A stretch of DNA of 64,000 bases from Jiangella gansuensis DSM 44835. GTDB lineage: Bacteria; Actinomycetota; Actinomycetes; Jiangellales; Jiangellaceae. Both the position numbers and the translations under genes were made by a program. The stretch lies in assembly GCF_000515395.1 (NCBI RefSeq), contig NZ_KI911782.1:659090-723089 (forward strand), read 5' to 3'. Below the pieces are notes generated by a model, which saw only the letters and a list, made by a program, of their open reading frames with translations, was not told the DNA's origin and searched no databases. This document shows positions 26,834 to 37,939 of this stretch, piece after piece. How positions within the stretch are numbered: position 1 is the first letter of the stretch; each line of letters starts with the position of its first letter.

Positions 26834-28255
26834 TTACTCCTCGGAGAGCAGCCGGAATGCGTCCTCGGCCAGCGAGAAGAACGCCGCATGGTCGGCCAGG
26901 GCCGCTTCGTCCGGCGCCGCGGCCTGCATGACGTAGACGAACCGCTCGCCGTCCTCCCGCTCGCCGTACCACGAGCCGGTGACGACGCCCGGGGCGCTGC
27001 CGCCCTTGTAGGCCACGTAAGGCCAGGCCGACTCGTCGATGGTCACGCCCCGGTTGTGGCCGAGGATCGTGCGCAGCATCTGCGCATCCGCTGGATCGGC
27101 GTCGGGACCCTCGCCGTCGTGCAAGGACGCCAGCACCGCGCAGATGTCCCTGGCCGAGCCGAACCAGTCGACGCCGAAGGTCCAGGCAGGATCGTCGACG
27201 TCGCGAGCTGACACCGTCAGTGCCCCGTCCGGCATCGCCCCGAGGAGGTCCCGGCGTTCGTCGGGGCCCGCGGCCTGCCAGTCGTCACGCAGGTCGTCCG
27301 GCCCCCAGCCGATGGTGAAGAAGTCGCGGGTGGTCAGGAAGGGCACGTTGCGGGCCGGGTCCGCGTGACCCATCTGCGCCATCGCCGTCTCGACGGCGTC
27401 CCGGCCGACCAGCTCGGTGAGCAGGTCCGACGCGGTGTTGTCGCTGATCGCGATCATGCCGGCGGCGGCCTGTGCCACGGACACCTGGGCGCCGTCGGGT
27501 TCGTTCTGTAGCTCCCCGGACGGCAGGCTGCGGGTGTCGGGGGTGATGGTCAGCTGGTCGTCCCAGCGAGCCTGGCCGGTGTGGACGGCCTGGGCGACAG
27601 CGCCCAGCACGTACAGCTTGAAGATGGAGGCCATCGGACGGGGCTGGGCGGAGTCGATCTCGGCGATTGGCTCGCACGTGTCGTCGTCGCCGACCCGGGC
27701 GGCGAGCAGGCTGACGTCGGCGTCCAGGCCGGTGAGCCGCTCGTGGACCTCCGCCCACGACTCCGCCGGGGCCGTGGTCGCGCCGGTGTCCGGCTGGAAG
27801 AACAGCGCGCTGATCGCACCGTCGTCGTCGACGGAGATGACCATGCGCCACGGCTCGCCGCTGCCGTCGTGCAGCCGGACGACGGCGTCCGCGCCGGCCT
27901 CGTCGACGTCGACGGGCCGCCACGGGCCGGCCGGGCGGAGTTGGTCGAACACCGCGGGGATGTCCTCCGCCGGGACCTCGCCGAGGAACACGTCGGCGAA
28001 GTGCTCTTCGGCTTGCGCCGGGGACGGGCCGGTGTCGGCGGCCAGCTGGTCGAGCACCCACTGGGCCTGCCGGCCGGCGGGCGAGTCCGGCAGCACGACC
28101 GGCGGCGCGACGGTGGCGGTGCCCTCGGTGGCGAAGGGCTGGCTGGGGGCGGGGTCAGACCCCGCGCCGCCGTCGTGAGTGCAGCCGGTGACGGCCAGGC
28201 CGAGGGCTGCCGCGACCGCGAGCGTCCGGGCGGCCGACGGCGACGACCGACGCAT
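26834..28255 (-). CDS. Beta-lactamase-fold lipoprotein (serine hydrolase)
   Basis: A 473-residue lipoprotein. The signal peptide ends in VTGC near residue 23. An N-terminal domain (about 55-190) of the kind that precedes LpqF-type enzymes is followed by a class A beta-lactamase-like domain. The three active-site motifs are SIFK (SxxK), SDN and KGG (YKGGSAPG). It may act on peptidoglycan or a beta-lactam-like ester; it is not necessarily a resistance enzyme. The start is ATG 28255 (MRRSSPSAARTL); the frame is open farther upstream into the clpC promoter region, which is not coding. Confidence 0.85.
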   Translation of the reverse strand: MRRSSPSAARTLAVAAALGLAVTGCTHDGGAGSDPAPSQPFATEGTATVAPPVVLPDSPAGRQAQWVLDQLAADTGPSPAQAEEHFADVFLGEVPAEDIPAVFDQLRPAGPWRPVDVDEAGADAVVRLHDGSGEPWRMVISVDDDGAISALFFQPDTGATTAPAESWAEVHERLTGLDADVSLLAARVGDDDTCEPIAEIDSAQPRPMASIFKLYVLGAVAQAVHTGQARWDDQLTITPDTRSLPSGELQNEPDGAQVSVAQAAAGMIAISDNTASDLLTELVGRDAVETAMAQMGHADPARNVPFLTTRDFFTIGWGPDDLRDDWQAAGPDERRDLLGAMPDGALTVSARDVDDPAWTFGVDWFGSARDICAVLASLHDGEGPDADPADAQMLRTILGHNRGVTIDESAWPYVAYKGGSAPGVVTGSWYGEREDGERFVYVMQAAAPDEAALADHAAFFSLAEDAFRLLSEE

Positions 28256-28339
28256 CCGGACCGCACCGCGCACTCGCCCACCCCGCCGTCGTCGACTCCG
28301 ATCCCCGCCTGCCACCCTACGAAAAGGAGCCCCGGACGG

Positions 28340-28363
28340 CTGCCGGTGGCGCGCCACCGGCAG
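28340..28363. repeat. 24-bp perfect palindrome
   Basis: CTGCCGGTGGCG followed by its exact complement with no spacer. It lies 85 nt upstream of the lipoprotein start and 227 nt upstream of clpC. It could be an operator or a 5'-UTR cruciform or hairpin. No matching protein is known to me. Confidence 0.75.
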
Positions 28364-28373
28364 GCCGGTACGC

Positions 28374-28388
28374 TTCGCCAGCAGCGAA
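28374..28388. promoter_or_regulatory. Candidate ClgR operator upstream of clpC
   Basis: A perfect inverted repeat, TTCGC-cagca-GCGAA. It fits the core CGC-N5-GCG of the ClgR box known to control clp genes in Streptomyces, Corynebacterium and Mycobacterium (established knowledge). One central position deviates from the published pattern. clgR itself is not in this window. Confidence 0.55.
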
Positions 28389-28589
28389 CGAGAGGCTCCA
28401 GGGGCCTTTGGGGTGGAACATCGGGTACCAAGCATGGTGTTCTTGCAGGCACGGTAAGTACGACATCCGCCGCCGTCTCGATCCCGCCGTACCGCACGGG
28501 AGAGTGGCGGGCGACGGATATAGCATCGAGTGAGTCAGATGTGGAGCTCCCCGTCTCCACAGCCGACCGCTCGGCAAGGAGCGCCACTG

Positions 28590-31142
<2,553 letters not shown>

Positions 31143-31159
31143 GGCGTCAAGGCCTTACC

Positions 31160-31214
31160 ACAGAGAACGGCCCCGCCCCCGGACTCCGGTCCGGACGGCG
31201 GGGCGGTTCTCTGT
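31160..31214 (+). terminator. clpC terminator
   Basis: An 18-bp stem with one mismatch (ACAGAGAACGGCCCCGCC with GGCGGGGCGGTTCTCTGT) begins 17 nt after the clpC stop. The loop can form a secondary GGACTCCGGTCC stem. Confidence 0.8.
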
Positions 31215-31226
31215 TCGTCGGGCGAA

Positions 31227-31292
31227 CTCCCGCTTCACCAGGCAAGCATTCCTGGGGAAGCGGGAGCAGCCATGCCGAACGTGATCATTTCC
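31227..31292 (+). repeat. Family B hairpin element, copy 2
   Basis: A perfect 10-bp stem, CTCCCGCTTC/GAAGCGGGAG (31227-31236 with 31257-31266). Its 20-nt loop holds an inner CCAGG/CCTGG pair. The tail CCGAACGTGATCATTTCC is identical to copy 1. It lies right behind the clpC terminator, between convergent genes. Confidence 0.88.
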
Positions 31293-31317
31293 ACCGAAGT
31301 GGAGAGGCGGATCGAGC

Positions 31318-31713
31318 TCAGCCGAACTCGATGTCGCACTCCTCGCTGACCTGGTCAGAGATGTTCTGCATCCGTGTGTCCATGTCCGCGTACTGCTCCA
31401 TGCCTTCGAGCGACGCCGGGTCCTCGGGGTCGATCTCGGTGAACGCCTGGAACGCCTCGGCGGCGTACTCCCAGTCGCCCTGGACGTCGTCCGGAGCGGC
31501 GTCGGCGATCTCGTTCATCCGGTCCGCGAGGTCCTGCATCACGTCGGAGTTCTCGGGGTCGGTCGGGTCACCGCTGAGGGCGGAGGAGAAGTCCTCCTCG
31601 GTGTCGGTGATCAGGTCGCAGTACTCGGAGCTGTCGTCGCCACCGCAGGCGGTGAGCGCCAGCGCCATGGCGCCCGCGCCGAGCACGGAAACGGTCCTGG
31701 TGAATCGGCTCAT
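31318..31713 (-). CDS. Small acidic lipoprotein
   Basis: A 131-residue lipoprotein: signal peptide MSRFTRTVSVLGAGAMALAL with lipobox LTAC, then a strongly acidic helical domain (about 25 percent Asp plus Glu) with two further cysteines (EYCDLI and SEECDIEFG) that could pair. No family is recognised. Its promoter region includes a hairpin 35 nt upstream (31748-31788). It is probably extracytoplasmic and membrane-anchored. Confidence 0.8.
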   Translation of the reverse strand: MSRFTRTVSVLGAGAMALALTACGGDDSSEYCDLITDTEEDFSSALSGDPTDPENSDVMQDLADRMNEIADAAPDDVQGDWEYAAEAFQAFTEIDPEDPASLEGMEQYADMDTRMQNISDQVSEECDIEFG

Positions 31714-31747
31714 TTAGTCGAACTCCTGAAAATAGTCCTCGTCACAA

Positions 31748-31788
31748 ACGAGCTTCCCGGCGAAAGAAATCGACCCGGGAAGCCTCGT
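31748..31788 (-). other. Hairpin in the 5' region of the small lipoprotein gene
   Basis: ACGAGCTTCCCGG pairs with CCGGGAAGCCTCGT with one bulged base; the loop is AT-rich. It lies 35-75 nt upstream of the lipoprotein start and far from any upstream gene end, so a 5'-UTR role is more likely than termination. The function is unknown. Confidence 0.45.
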
Positions 31789-32002
31789 TGGACACTACCT
31801 GATCCACATCGGCGCCCCGGGCTGTTCAGTGTGCTTGCCGGTGATTGTCCGGTGCCGGGGGTGTGGGGATGGTCACGTCGGCTGTAAGTGTCTGATCCGG
31901 CCCGGTATCGCGAATGCCGCGAATGGGGTCGAATGATGCCATGTCCGGCTCATATGGCGGCCGCAGCCGCGGGCGTCGTCGTCGCCACCTTAGAGTGGCA
32001 GG

Positions 32003-32782
32003 GTGAGTAACCGTGAGATCGAGTGCTGGCTGACCGACATGGACGGCGTCCTCGTGCACGAGGACCGCGTCATCCCGGGTGCACCGGAGTTCCTGCAGCG
32101 GCTGGTCGACCGGGAACGCCGGTTCCTCGTCCTGACGAACAACTCGATCTACACGCCGCGTGATCTCCAGGCCCGGTTGGCCCGTTCTTCCGGTATCGAT
32201 CTACCGGAGGAGGCCATCTGGACCTCCGCGCTCGCGACCGCCCAGTTCCTCGACGACCAGCACCCGCGCGGCTCGGCGTACGTCATCGGCGAGGCGGGTC
32301 TCACCACCGCGTTGCACGACATCGGCTATGTGCTCACCGACCGCAAGCCCGACTACGTCGTGCTGGGCGAGACCCGCACCTACTCGTTCGAGGCGATCAC
32401 CCGGGCGATCCGGCTGATCGGTGACGGCGCCCGGTTCATCGCCACCAACCCCGACTCCACCGGTCCGTCGGCCGACGGTCCGCTGCCGGCCACCGGGGCG
32501 GTCGCCGCGCTCATCACGCGGGCCACCAACCAGGAGCCCTACTACGTCGGCAAGCCGAACCCGATGATGTTCCGCAGCGCCATGAACCGCATCGAGGCGC
32601 ACTCGGAGACCACCGCCATGGTCGGCGACCGGATGGACACCGACGTCGTCGCCGGCATGGAGGCCGGGCTGCGCACGTACCTCGTCATGACCGGTTCGAC
32701 CCGTCGCGACCAGGTCGAGCGTTACCCGTACCAGCCCAACCACGTCGTCAACTCGATCGCCGACCTGATCGACCTCATCTGA
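32003..32782 (+). CDS. HAD-IIA (NagD-like) phosphatase
   Basis: A 259-residue HAD-superfamily hydrolase of the IIA (C2-cap) type. Motif I is DMDGVL, motif II is LTNNS, the motif III Lys is in YVGKPNP, and motif IV is GDRMDTDV. It is similar to NagD and other sugar-phosphate or nucleotide phosphatases; the substrate is unknown. GTG 32003 has TAGAGT 6-7 nt upstream, a leaderless layout. Confidence 0.93.
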   Translation: MSNREIECWLTDMDGVLVHEDRVIPGAPEFLQRLVDRERRFLVLTNNSIYTPRDLQARLARSSGIDLPEEAIWTSALATAQFLDDQHPRGSAYVIGEAGLTTALHDIGYVLTDRKPDYVVLGETRTYSFEAITRAIRLIGDGARFIATNPDSTGPSADGPLPATGAVAALITRATNQEPYYVGKPNPMMFRSAMNRIEAHSETTAMVGDRMDTDVVAGMEAGLRTYLVMTGSTRRDQVERYPYQPNHVVNSIADLIDLI

Positions 32783-32786
32783 CCGG

Positions 32787-32842
32787 GGTGATCGACAGGG
32801 GGCCGCTACCCCAAGAGCGGTAGCAACGCCCTGTCGATCACC
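32787..32842. terminator. Bidirectional terminator
   Basis: A 14-bp perfect stem (GGTGATCGACAGGG at 32787-32800 with 32829-32842), with an inner CCGCTACC/GGTAGC pair, lies between convergent genes, 4 nt after the HAD stop and 4 nt before the end of the serine hydrolase gene. Confidence 0.85.
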
Positions 32843-32845
32843 GGG

Positions 32846-34585
32846 TCAGGACGACGCCAGGTTCCAGCCGTCGGCCTCGAAGCGCTCCGGGCTCCGCTCG
32901 CCGTGGAACGTCGGCAATCCGCGGGTCCGCAGCACGACGCCGTCGACGTACACGCCGCGGCCCTGGTACAGGTTGTCGGTCGTGTACCGCCAGCGCAGGA
33001 CGGCCTCACCGTCGACATCCGAGAACTCGGCCCGGGCGCTCCACCACTGCCGGCCCTGATGGCCGCTGACGGTGCCGGCGTCGGCGTCGATGCGCTCGCC
33101 GCCCCGGCGGGCGGTGAACGGCACCGGCGACCAGGAGGCGCCGTCGTCGGTGGAGATCTCCAGTGTCAGCGGGTCGGTCGACTCGGTGTCCACGAAGAGG
33201 TCGAACAGCAGCGTCGAGTTCCCGTTCAGCTGGACCGGCAGGCTCAGCGTCGAGGTGCGGGCATCGCCCTCATGTGCCCGCCACGCATCGTCACCGGAAC
33301 GCGGCGACACCGACAGCGCGTAGCCGAGCTCGTGTGCGACCGCGCGCCGGGCCGGGTTGATCGAGCCCCAGCTCCGGGACGGGTGCACCCGGTTGGACAG
33401 CAGGATCACGAACGAGCGCGACTGCGGATCGATGACCATGCTTGTTCCGGTGTACCCGGTGTGCCCGGCCGACGACGGCGACGCGAGCGCGTCCATGTAC
33501 CACCGCTGGCCCAGCTCGAAACCGAGCCCATGAGCGTTCCCGGGGTAGGCGGTGTTCTCGTCGGTGAGCATCGCCTCGACGGTGTCCTGGCGCAGGATCC
33601 GCTCGCCGCCGTAGGCGCCGCCGTTGAGGATCGCCTGCGCCAGCAGCGCCAGGTCCTGCGCTGTTCCGAAGACGCCGGCGTGACCGGCCACCCCGCCCAG
33701 CGACCACGCGTTCTCGTCGTGGACCTCGCCGTGCACCATCCCGCGAGGCGGGGCCGCCTGGTACTCCGTCGCGGCGATCCGCGGCAGCAGCTCCGGGTCC
33801 GGGTTGTAGCCGGTGTCGACCATCCCCAGCGGCTCCGTGATGCCCTCGCGCACCAGGATGTCCAGCGGCTGCCCGCTGACCTCCTCCGCCACCAGCCCCG
33901 CGGTGATCATGTTCAGGTCGGAGTACAGGTAGGTGGTGTCCGGCGGGTTCGCCGGCGTGGTGGCGAGGACGGCGTCGATGCGGGCCTCGGGCGTCGGCCA
34001 GTCACGCCACAGCGGCAGCCACGACACCAGGCCGCTGGTGTGGGTGAGCAGGTGCCGCATCGTGATGTCCTGCTTGCCGTGGGCGGCGAACGCGGGCAGG
34101 TAGTCCGCGACGGGGGCGTCCAGGTCGATTCGGCCGGCCTCCACCTGCTGCAGCACCACGATGGTGGTGAACAGCTTCGAGACCGAGGCGAGGTCGTAGA
34201 TGGTGTCGGGCGCGGTGGGCACCCACTCGTCGCGGGGCAGCTCGGTGCCGTCGCCGTCGGCGTAACGGAGCGCCCAACCGCTGGCTTCGTGTGCCACCAC
34301 CTGCCCGTCGTGTGCGGCCAGCACGACGGCGCCGGCATACAGCGGGTGCGCGGCGCCGGGTGCGACCTCGGTGTACGAGGCGGCGGCGTCGACCAGGGCC
34401 TGGATGCGGTCGGCGTCGAGACCGACGTCCCCGGGGGCGGCCTGGCCGAGCACCGTCCGCGGCGACATGAACCCGTCGTGCGGGCGGTCGAACCGGCCGG
34501 CGTCGGGGTCGGCGCCGGCGGGGACGCCGCCCGCCAGCAGTGCGGTGGTGAGCGCTGCCACGACAGCGACCCTAGCCCGGCTCAT
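32846..34585 (-). CDS. Secreted serine hydrolase, AmiE-like (muropeptide recycling)
   Basis: A 579-residue secreted protein. A signal peptide ends at PAGADP. A class C beta-lactamase-type domain (about residues 55-420) carries SVSK (SxxK), YSD (YxN-like) and HTG (GHTGYTG). A C-terminal beta domain (about 450-575) has DGASWSPVPFTA and may be a sugar or MAM-like module. It forms an operon with nagZ and namZ. In Bacillus subtilis the third partner, AmiE (YbbE), has the same fold and removes the peptide from MurNAc (established knowledge). That role is inferred here from context. The ATG overlaps the namZ stop by 4 nt. Confidence 0.82.
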   Translation of the reverse strand: MSRARVAVVAALTTALLAGGVPAGADPDAGRFDRPHDGFMSPRTVLGQAAPGDVGLDADRIQALVDAAASYTEVAPGAAHPLYAGAVVLAAHDGQVVAHEASGWALRYADGDGTELPRDEWVPTAPDTIYDLASVSKLFTTIVVLQQVEAGRIDLDAPVADYLPAFAAHGKQDITMRHLLTHTSGLVSWLPLWRDWPTPEARIDAVLATTPANPPDTTYLYSDLNMITAGLVAEEVSGQPLDILVREGITEPLGMVDTGYNPDPELLPRIAATEYQAAPPRGMVHGEVHDENAWSLGGVAGHAGVFGTAQDLALLAQAILNGGAYGGERILRQDTVEAMLTDENTAYPGNAHGLGFELGQRWYMDALASPSSAGHTGYTGTSMVIDPQSRSFVILLSNRVHPSRSWGSINPARRAVAHELGYALSVSPRSGDDAWRAHEGDARTSTLSLPVQLNGNSTLLFDLFVDTESTDPLTLEISTDDGASWSPVPFTARRGGERIDADAGTVSGHQGRQWWSARAEFSDVDGEAVLRWRYTTDNLYQGRGVYVDGVVLRTRGLPTFHGERSPERFEADGWNLASS

Positions 34586-35895
34586 CGACGGCCCCGGTAC
34601 AGCAGGTACTGCTGGCGCAGCCGGTCGAACTCGGCCAGCTCGTCCTGCCAGGACGCGACGATTTCGTCGGCCGACGCGCCCGCGTCCACCATGATCCGCA
34701 GCCGGTCCGACCCGTGGAGCAGGTGGATGAAGCCGTCACTGGTGCCGCCCCCGCGCCAGGAGAAGTCATCCGGGTAGCGATGCTTGAGCGTGGTCAGCAT
34801 GGTGACCCCGGTGCGGACCGCGTCGAACTTAGCCGGGTCGGTGAGGTGCAGTTGGACGCCGCCGCAGACCTGTCGGGTGAACTTGCTGAATGTCGGGACG
34901 AAGTAGGCCTCGCGGAAGTCGACGCCGGGCAGGTCGGCGCCGTTGAGGTCGTCGGCCCAGTGGTAGGTGCCGTACGGCGCGCCGATGAACTCGAACGGGC
35001 GGGTGGTGCCGCGGCCCTCCGACGCGGCGGTGCCTTCGAACAGGCAGGTCCCCACGTAGGCGACGGCGGTGTCCGGCGTCGGCATGTTCGGGCTCGGCGG
35101 TACCCACGGCAGGCCGGTCTCGGCGTACAGGGAGTCCGGCCGCCACCGGCGCATCGTCACGATCTCCAGCTCCTCGACGACGGCGCCGGCGTCGTCGGGC
35201 AGGAACTCGGCATTGAACAGCTGGGCCAGCTCCCCGACCGTCATGCCGTGCTGCTGCACGATGTAGCGCTGTCCGATGCCGGACTCGTAACCGGGGCGCA
35301 GCATGGGGCCGGCGGCGCTCCCGCCGATCGGGTTGGGCCGGTCGAGCACCACGAATTTCAGGCCCATCCGGGCGGCGGCCCGCATCGCCGACCACATGGT
35401 CCAGATGTAGGTGTAGAACCTCGCACCGACGTCCTGGATGTCGAAGACCACGACCTCGACATCGGCCTCGGCGAACATCCGCATGAAGCCCGCTTCCTGG
35501 GCACCATACGCGTCGTAGACGGTGACGCCCGTGCGGGGGTCTATGGTGGTCTCCTCGGCCTCGCCGGCCTGCGCGGAGCCGCGGAAGCCGTGCTCGGGAC
35601 CGAACACGCCGACGATGTTCACGGCGCCGGAGGCGACCATGCTGTCGACGATGTGCGAGGCGTCGGCCAGGATGCCGGTCGGGTTCGAGATCACACCGAC
35701 CCGGTGCCCGCTGAGCGCGCTCCAGCCGTCCGCGGCCCACTGCTGGGCGCCGGTGAGTACGCCCCTTCCGGCGCTGGTGCTCTGGGCCGAGGACGTGCCG
35801 GCGGCGGCGGACGCGGTTCCGGCGGCGGTCACGGCGCCGAGACCTGCGGTCGCTGCGCCCCATCCGGCTCGGGCGATGAACTGGCGGCGGTCCAT
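34582..35895 (-). CDS. namZ: Exo-beta-N-acetylmuramidase NamZ (DUF1343)
   Basis: A 437-residue protein. It has a twin-arginine signal (MDRRQFIARAGWGAATAG) and a DUF1343 domain (about 55-430) with VGVISNPTGI, FGPEHGFRG, VFDIQDVGARFYTYIWTM and VLDRPNPIGG, all typical of NamZ (GH171), which releases MurNAc from non-reducing ends. The start is ATG 35895; the frame upstream is not coding. It lies 55 nt after nagZ and overlaps the AmiE-like gene by 4 nt. Tat export means it folds before secretion. Confidence 0.92.
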   Translation of the reverse strand: MDRRQFIARAGWGAATAGLGAVTAAGTASAAAGTSSAQSTSAGRGVLTGAQQWAADGWSALSGHRVGVISNPTGILADASHIVDSMVASGAVNIVGVFGPEHGFRGSAQAGEAEETTIDPRTGVTVYDAYGAQEAGFMRMFAEADVEVVVFDIQDVGARFYTYIWTMWSAMRAAARMGLKFVVLDRPNPIGGSAAGPMLRPGYESGIGQRYIVQQHGMTVGELAQLFNAEFLPDDAGAVVEELEIVTMRRWRPDSLYAETGLPWVPPSPNMPTPDTAVAYVGTCLFEGTAASEGRGTTRPFEFIGAPYGTYHWADDLNGADLPGVDFREAYFVPTFSKFTRQVCGGVQLHLTDPAKFDAVRTGVTMLTTLKHRYPDDFSWRGGGTSDGFIHLLHGSDRLRIMVDAGASADEIVASWQDELAEFDRLRQQYLLYRGRR

Positions 35896-35950
35896 GAGCG
35901 GCTCCTCGGGAGTCGGCGGATGGTGGGATGGACGTACGGGAGGACGTAGA

Positions 35951-37792
35951 TCACCACGCGAGGCCGGTTCCGATCGGGTAGAGCACTGAGGCGTCGGCGG
36001 CGGGGACGTCGACCGGCAGCCGGCCGGCGGGCGAGATCTCCCCGGTGATGATCTTGGCGACGCTGCGCATCGAGACCGTCGTCGAGGAGTAGGCCGCCAG
36101 GAAGCCGGCGGACTCCGGCAGGTACGCAACGTCGTAGGGGTTGCGGACCGCGACGGCGGTGACCGGCGCGCCGGTCGCCGTCACCTCACGCACCAGCCGC
36201 TGCTGCCGGCCCTGCGGGTCGGTCGCCGTGGTGTCCGCGGCATTGGACGTGACGACGACGGTGAGGTCGTGGCTGCCCGCGGCCTGGACGGCGGCGGCGA
36301 TGCTGGCGTCACTGGGCCGGGTACCGCTGGCGATGACGTCGACAGTGGCGCCTCGCTCACGCAGCGCGGCGGCGAGGTCGTTGCCGGCGGCCGTGTTGGC
36401 GGTGACGACGCTGACCGAGGTGCCCTCGGCGGTGACCGGCAGGATCGGTGCGCCGTCGCCGCCGGTGTTGCGCAGTGCCGTGACGGTGGGGTCGGTGATC
36501 CGCTCGGCGGCGATCCGGTGCGCCCGGTTGCCCACCACGCGGTCGACGGCGGCGACCTTGACGAAGGGGTCCTCGACGATGCCGCGCCGCCATTTCAGTT
36601 CCAGCACCCGCGTGACGCTCTCGTCGAGCCGCTGCTCGCTGATCTCGCCGCTGCGCACGGCGTTCAGCACCGCCTGGTACATGACGTCCATCTCGCCGTC
36701 CTCGGGCACCAACAGCTGGTCGACGCCGGCCAGCAGGGCCAGCACCGGGACTCGGTCCGGCCCGAAGTGCTCACGGATGGCGTCCATGTTGAGCGCGTCG
36801 GTGATGACGACGCCGTCGTAGCCCAGCTCGCCGCGCAGCAGGTCGGTGATGATCGGGCGGGACAGCGTGGCCGGGATGCCGGATGGGTCCAGACTGTCGA
36901 CCACGATGTGCGCGGTCATGATGACGTCGATGCCGGCGTCGATGGCGGCCTGGAACGGCGGCACGTCGATGGTCTCCCACTCCTGCCGGGTGTGGTCGAT
37001 CTCCGGCACCCCGTAGTGGCTGTCGGTGGTGGTGTCGCCGTGCCCGGGGAAGTGCTTGGCGGCAGCCGCGACGCCCTCGCCGCGCTGGTAACCGGCGACC
37101 TGAGCGACGACGAAGTCGGCGGCGAGCTGGGGATCGGAGCTGAAGCTGCGGACTCCGATGACGGGGTTGTCCGGGTTGACGTTGACGTCGGCGACCGGTG
37201 CGAAGTTCTGGTTGATGCCGACGGCGCGCAGCTCGCGGGCGGTGATGCGGGCCGCTTCCCGCGCGGCGTTCGTGCTACCGCCCGCGGCGAGTGCCTGGGC
37301 ACCGGGGAACTGGGTCGCCGGCGCCGGCATCCGCGCGACGATGCCCGTCTCCTGGTCCGCCGAGATGAGCAGCGGCGGGCCGCCGTCGTCGGTGGCGGTG
37401 GCCTGCAGGCCGTTGGACAGCCCCGCGACCTGCCTGGGGTTGCTGACGTTGCCGGACCACGCGAAGTAGATGACGCCACCGAGGTGATACTTGTCGACCA
37501 CCTCGGCCGGCGTGTCCACGCCGTAGGCGGCCTGGTTCAGCGCGGCCTCGGCCGGGGTCACCGTGGTCGCGTCGGTGCCGTAGACGTGGGTGACGAACAG
37601 CTGGCCGACTTTCTCCTCCAGCGTCATCCGGGCCAGCTGGTCGGCGGCGTACTCGGCCGCGGAGTCCGCAGCAGAGGGCGCGGTGCCGGCGTTCGGTGCC
37701 GGTTCGGCCAGGACGGCGCCCGGCGAGGCCAGTAACGCGGCACCCGCGACCGCGAACGAACGCAGAACGCGACGGCGGTGAATCGGGGACAT
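35951..37792 (-). CDS. nagZ: Exported beta-N-acetylglucosaminidase NagZ (GH3)
   Basis: A 613-residue protein with a Tat-type signal (HRRRVLRSFAVAGAALLAS). The GH3 barrel has the NagZ dyad loop KHFPGHGDTTTDSH and nucleophile Asp in VVITDALNMDA. A C-terminal GH3 domain (about 420-600) follows, as in Bacillus NagZ (YbbD), and is absent from the short cytosolic E. coli type. It cleaves GlcNAc from peptidoglycan ends so that NamZ can act next. It is the first gene of nagZ-namZ-amiE-like. Confidence 0.93.
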   Translation of the reverse strand: MSPIHRRRVLRSFAVAGAALLASPGAVLAEPAPNAGTAPSAADSAAEYAADQLARMTLEEKVGQLFVTHVYGTDATTVTPAEAALNQAAYGVDTPAEVVDKYHLGGVIYFAWSGNVSNPRQVAGLSNGLQATATDDGGPPLLISADQETGIVARMPAPATQFPGAQALAAGGSTNAAREAARITARELRAVGINQNFAPVADVNVNPDNPVIGVRSFSSDPQLAADFVVAQVAGYQRGEGVAAAAKHFPGHGDTTTDSHYGVPEIDHTRQEWETIDVPPFQAAIDAGIDVIMTAHIVVDSLDPSGIPATLSRPIITDLLRGELGYDGVVITDALNMDAIREHFGPDRVPVLALLAGVDQLLVPEDGEMDVMYQAVLNAVRSGEISEQRLDESVTRVLELKWRRGIVEDPFVKVAAVDRVVGNRAHRIAAERITDPTVTALRNTGGDGAPILPVTAEGTSVSVVTANTAAGNDLAAALRERGATVDVIASGTRPSDASIAAAVQAAGSHDLTVVVTSNAADTTATDPQGRQQRLVREVTATGAPVTAVAVRNPYDVAYLPESAGFLAAYSSTTVSMRSVAKIITGEISPAGRLPVDVPAADASVLYPIGTGLAW

Positions 37793-37939
37793 GCGGGGCC
37801 TCCCCAGGGGTAGGCGGTTGCCGTTTTCAACGGACCGGCTTGTGGCGGAACGTAGCGAAATGATTACCGTCGGTCAAGGGTGGTCACATCGGCAGGACGA
37901 TGCTTCGCCGGTGGGCGCCCTGCCAGAGGCGCCGATGGG

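Larger units (their letters stand above)
28256..28589. other. Divergent promoter region (334 bp) before clpC
   Basis: No gene is supported here. The region separates the lipoprotein gene from clpC. It holds a 24-bp perfect palindrome (28340-28363), a candidate ClgR site (28374-28388) and, nearer clpC, an AT-richer GATATAGCATC that may include the clpC -10 box. Confidence 0.7.

Noticed and set aside
26834-28255. Beta-lactam resistance gene
   Set aside because: SxxK, SDN and KGG are present, but the N-terminal domain and lipoprotein context fit a housekeeping LpqF-like hydrolase; resistance cannot be claimed.
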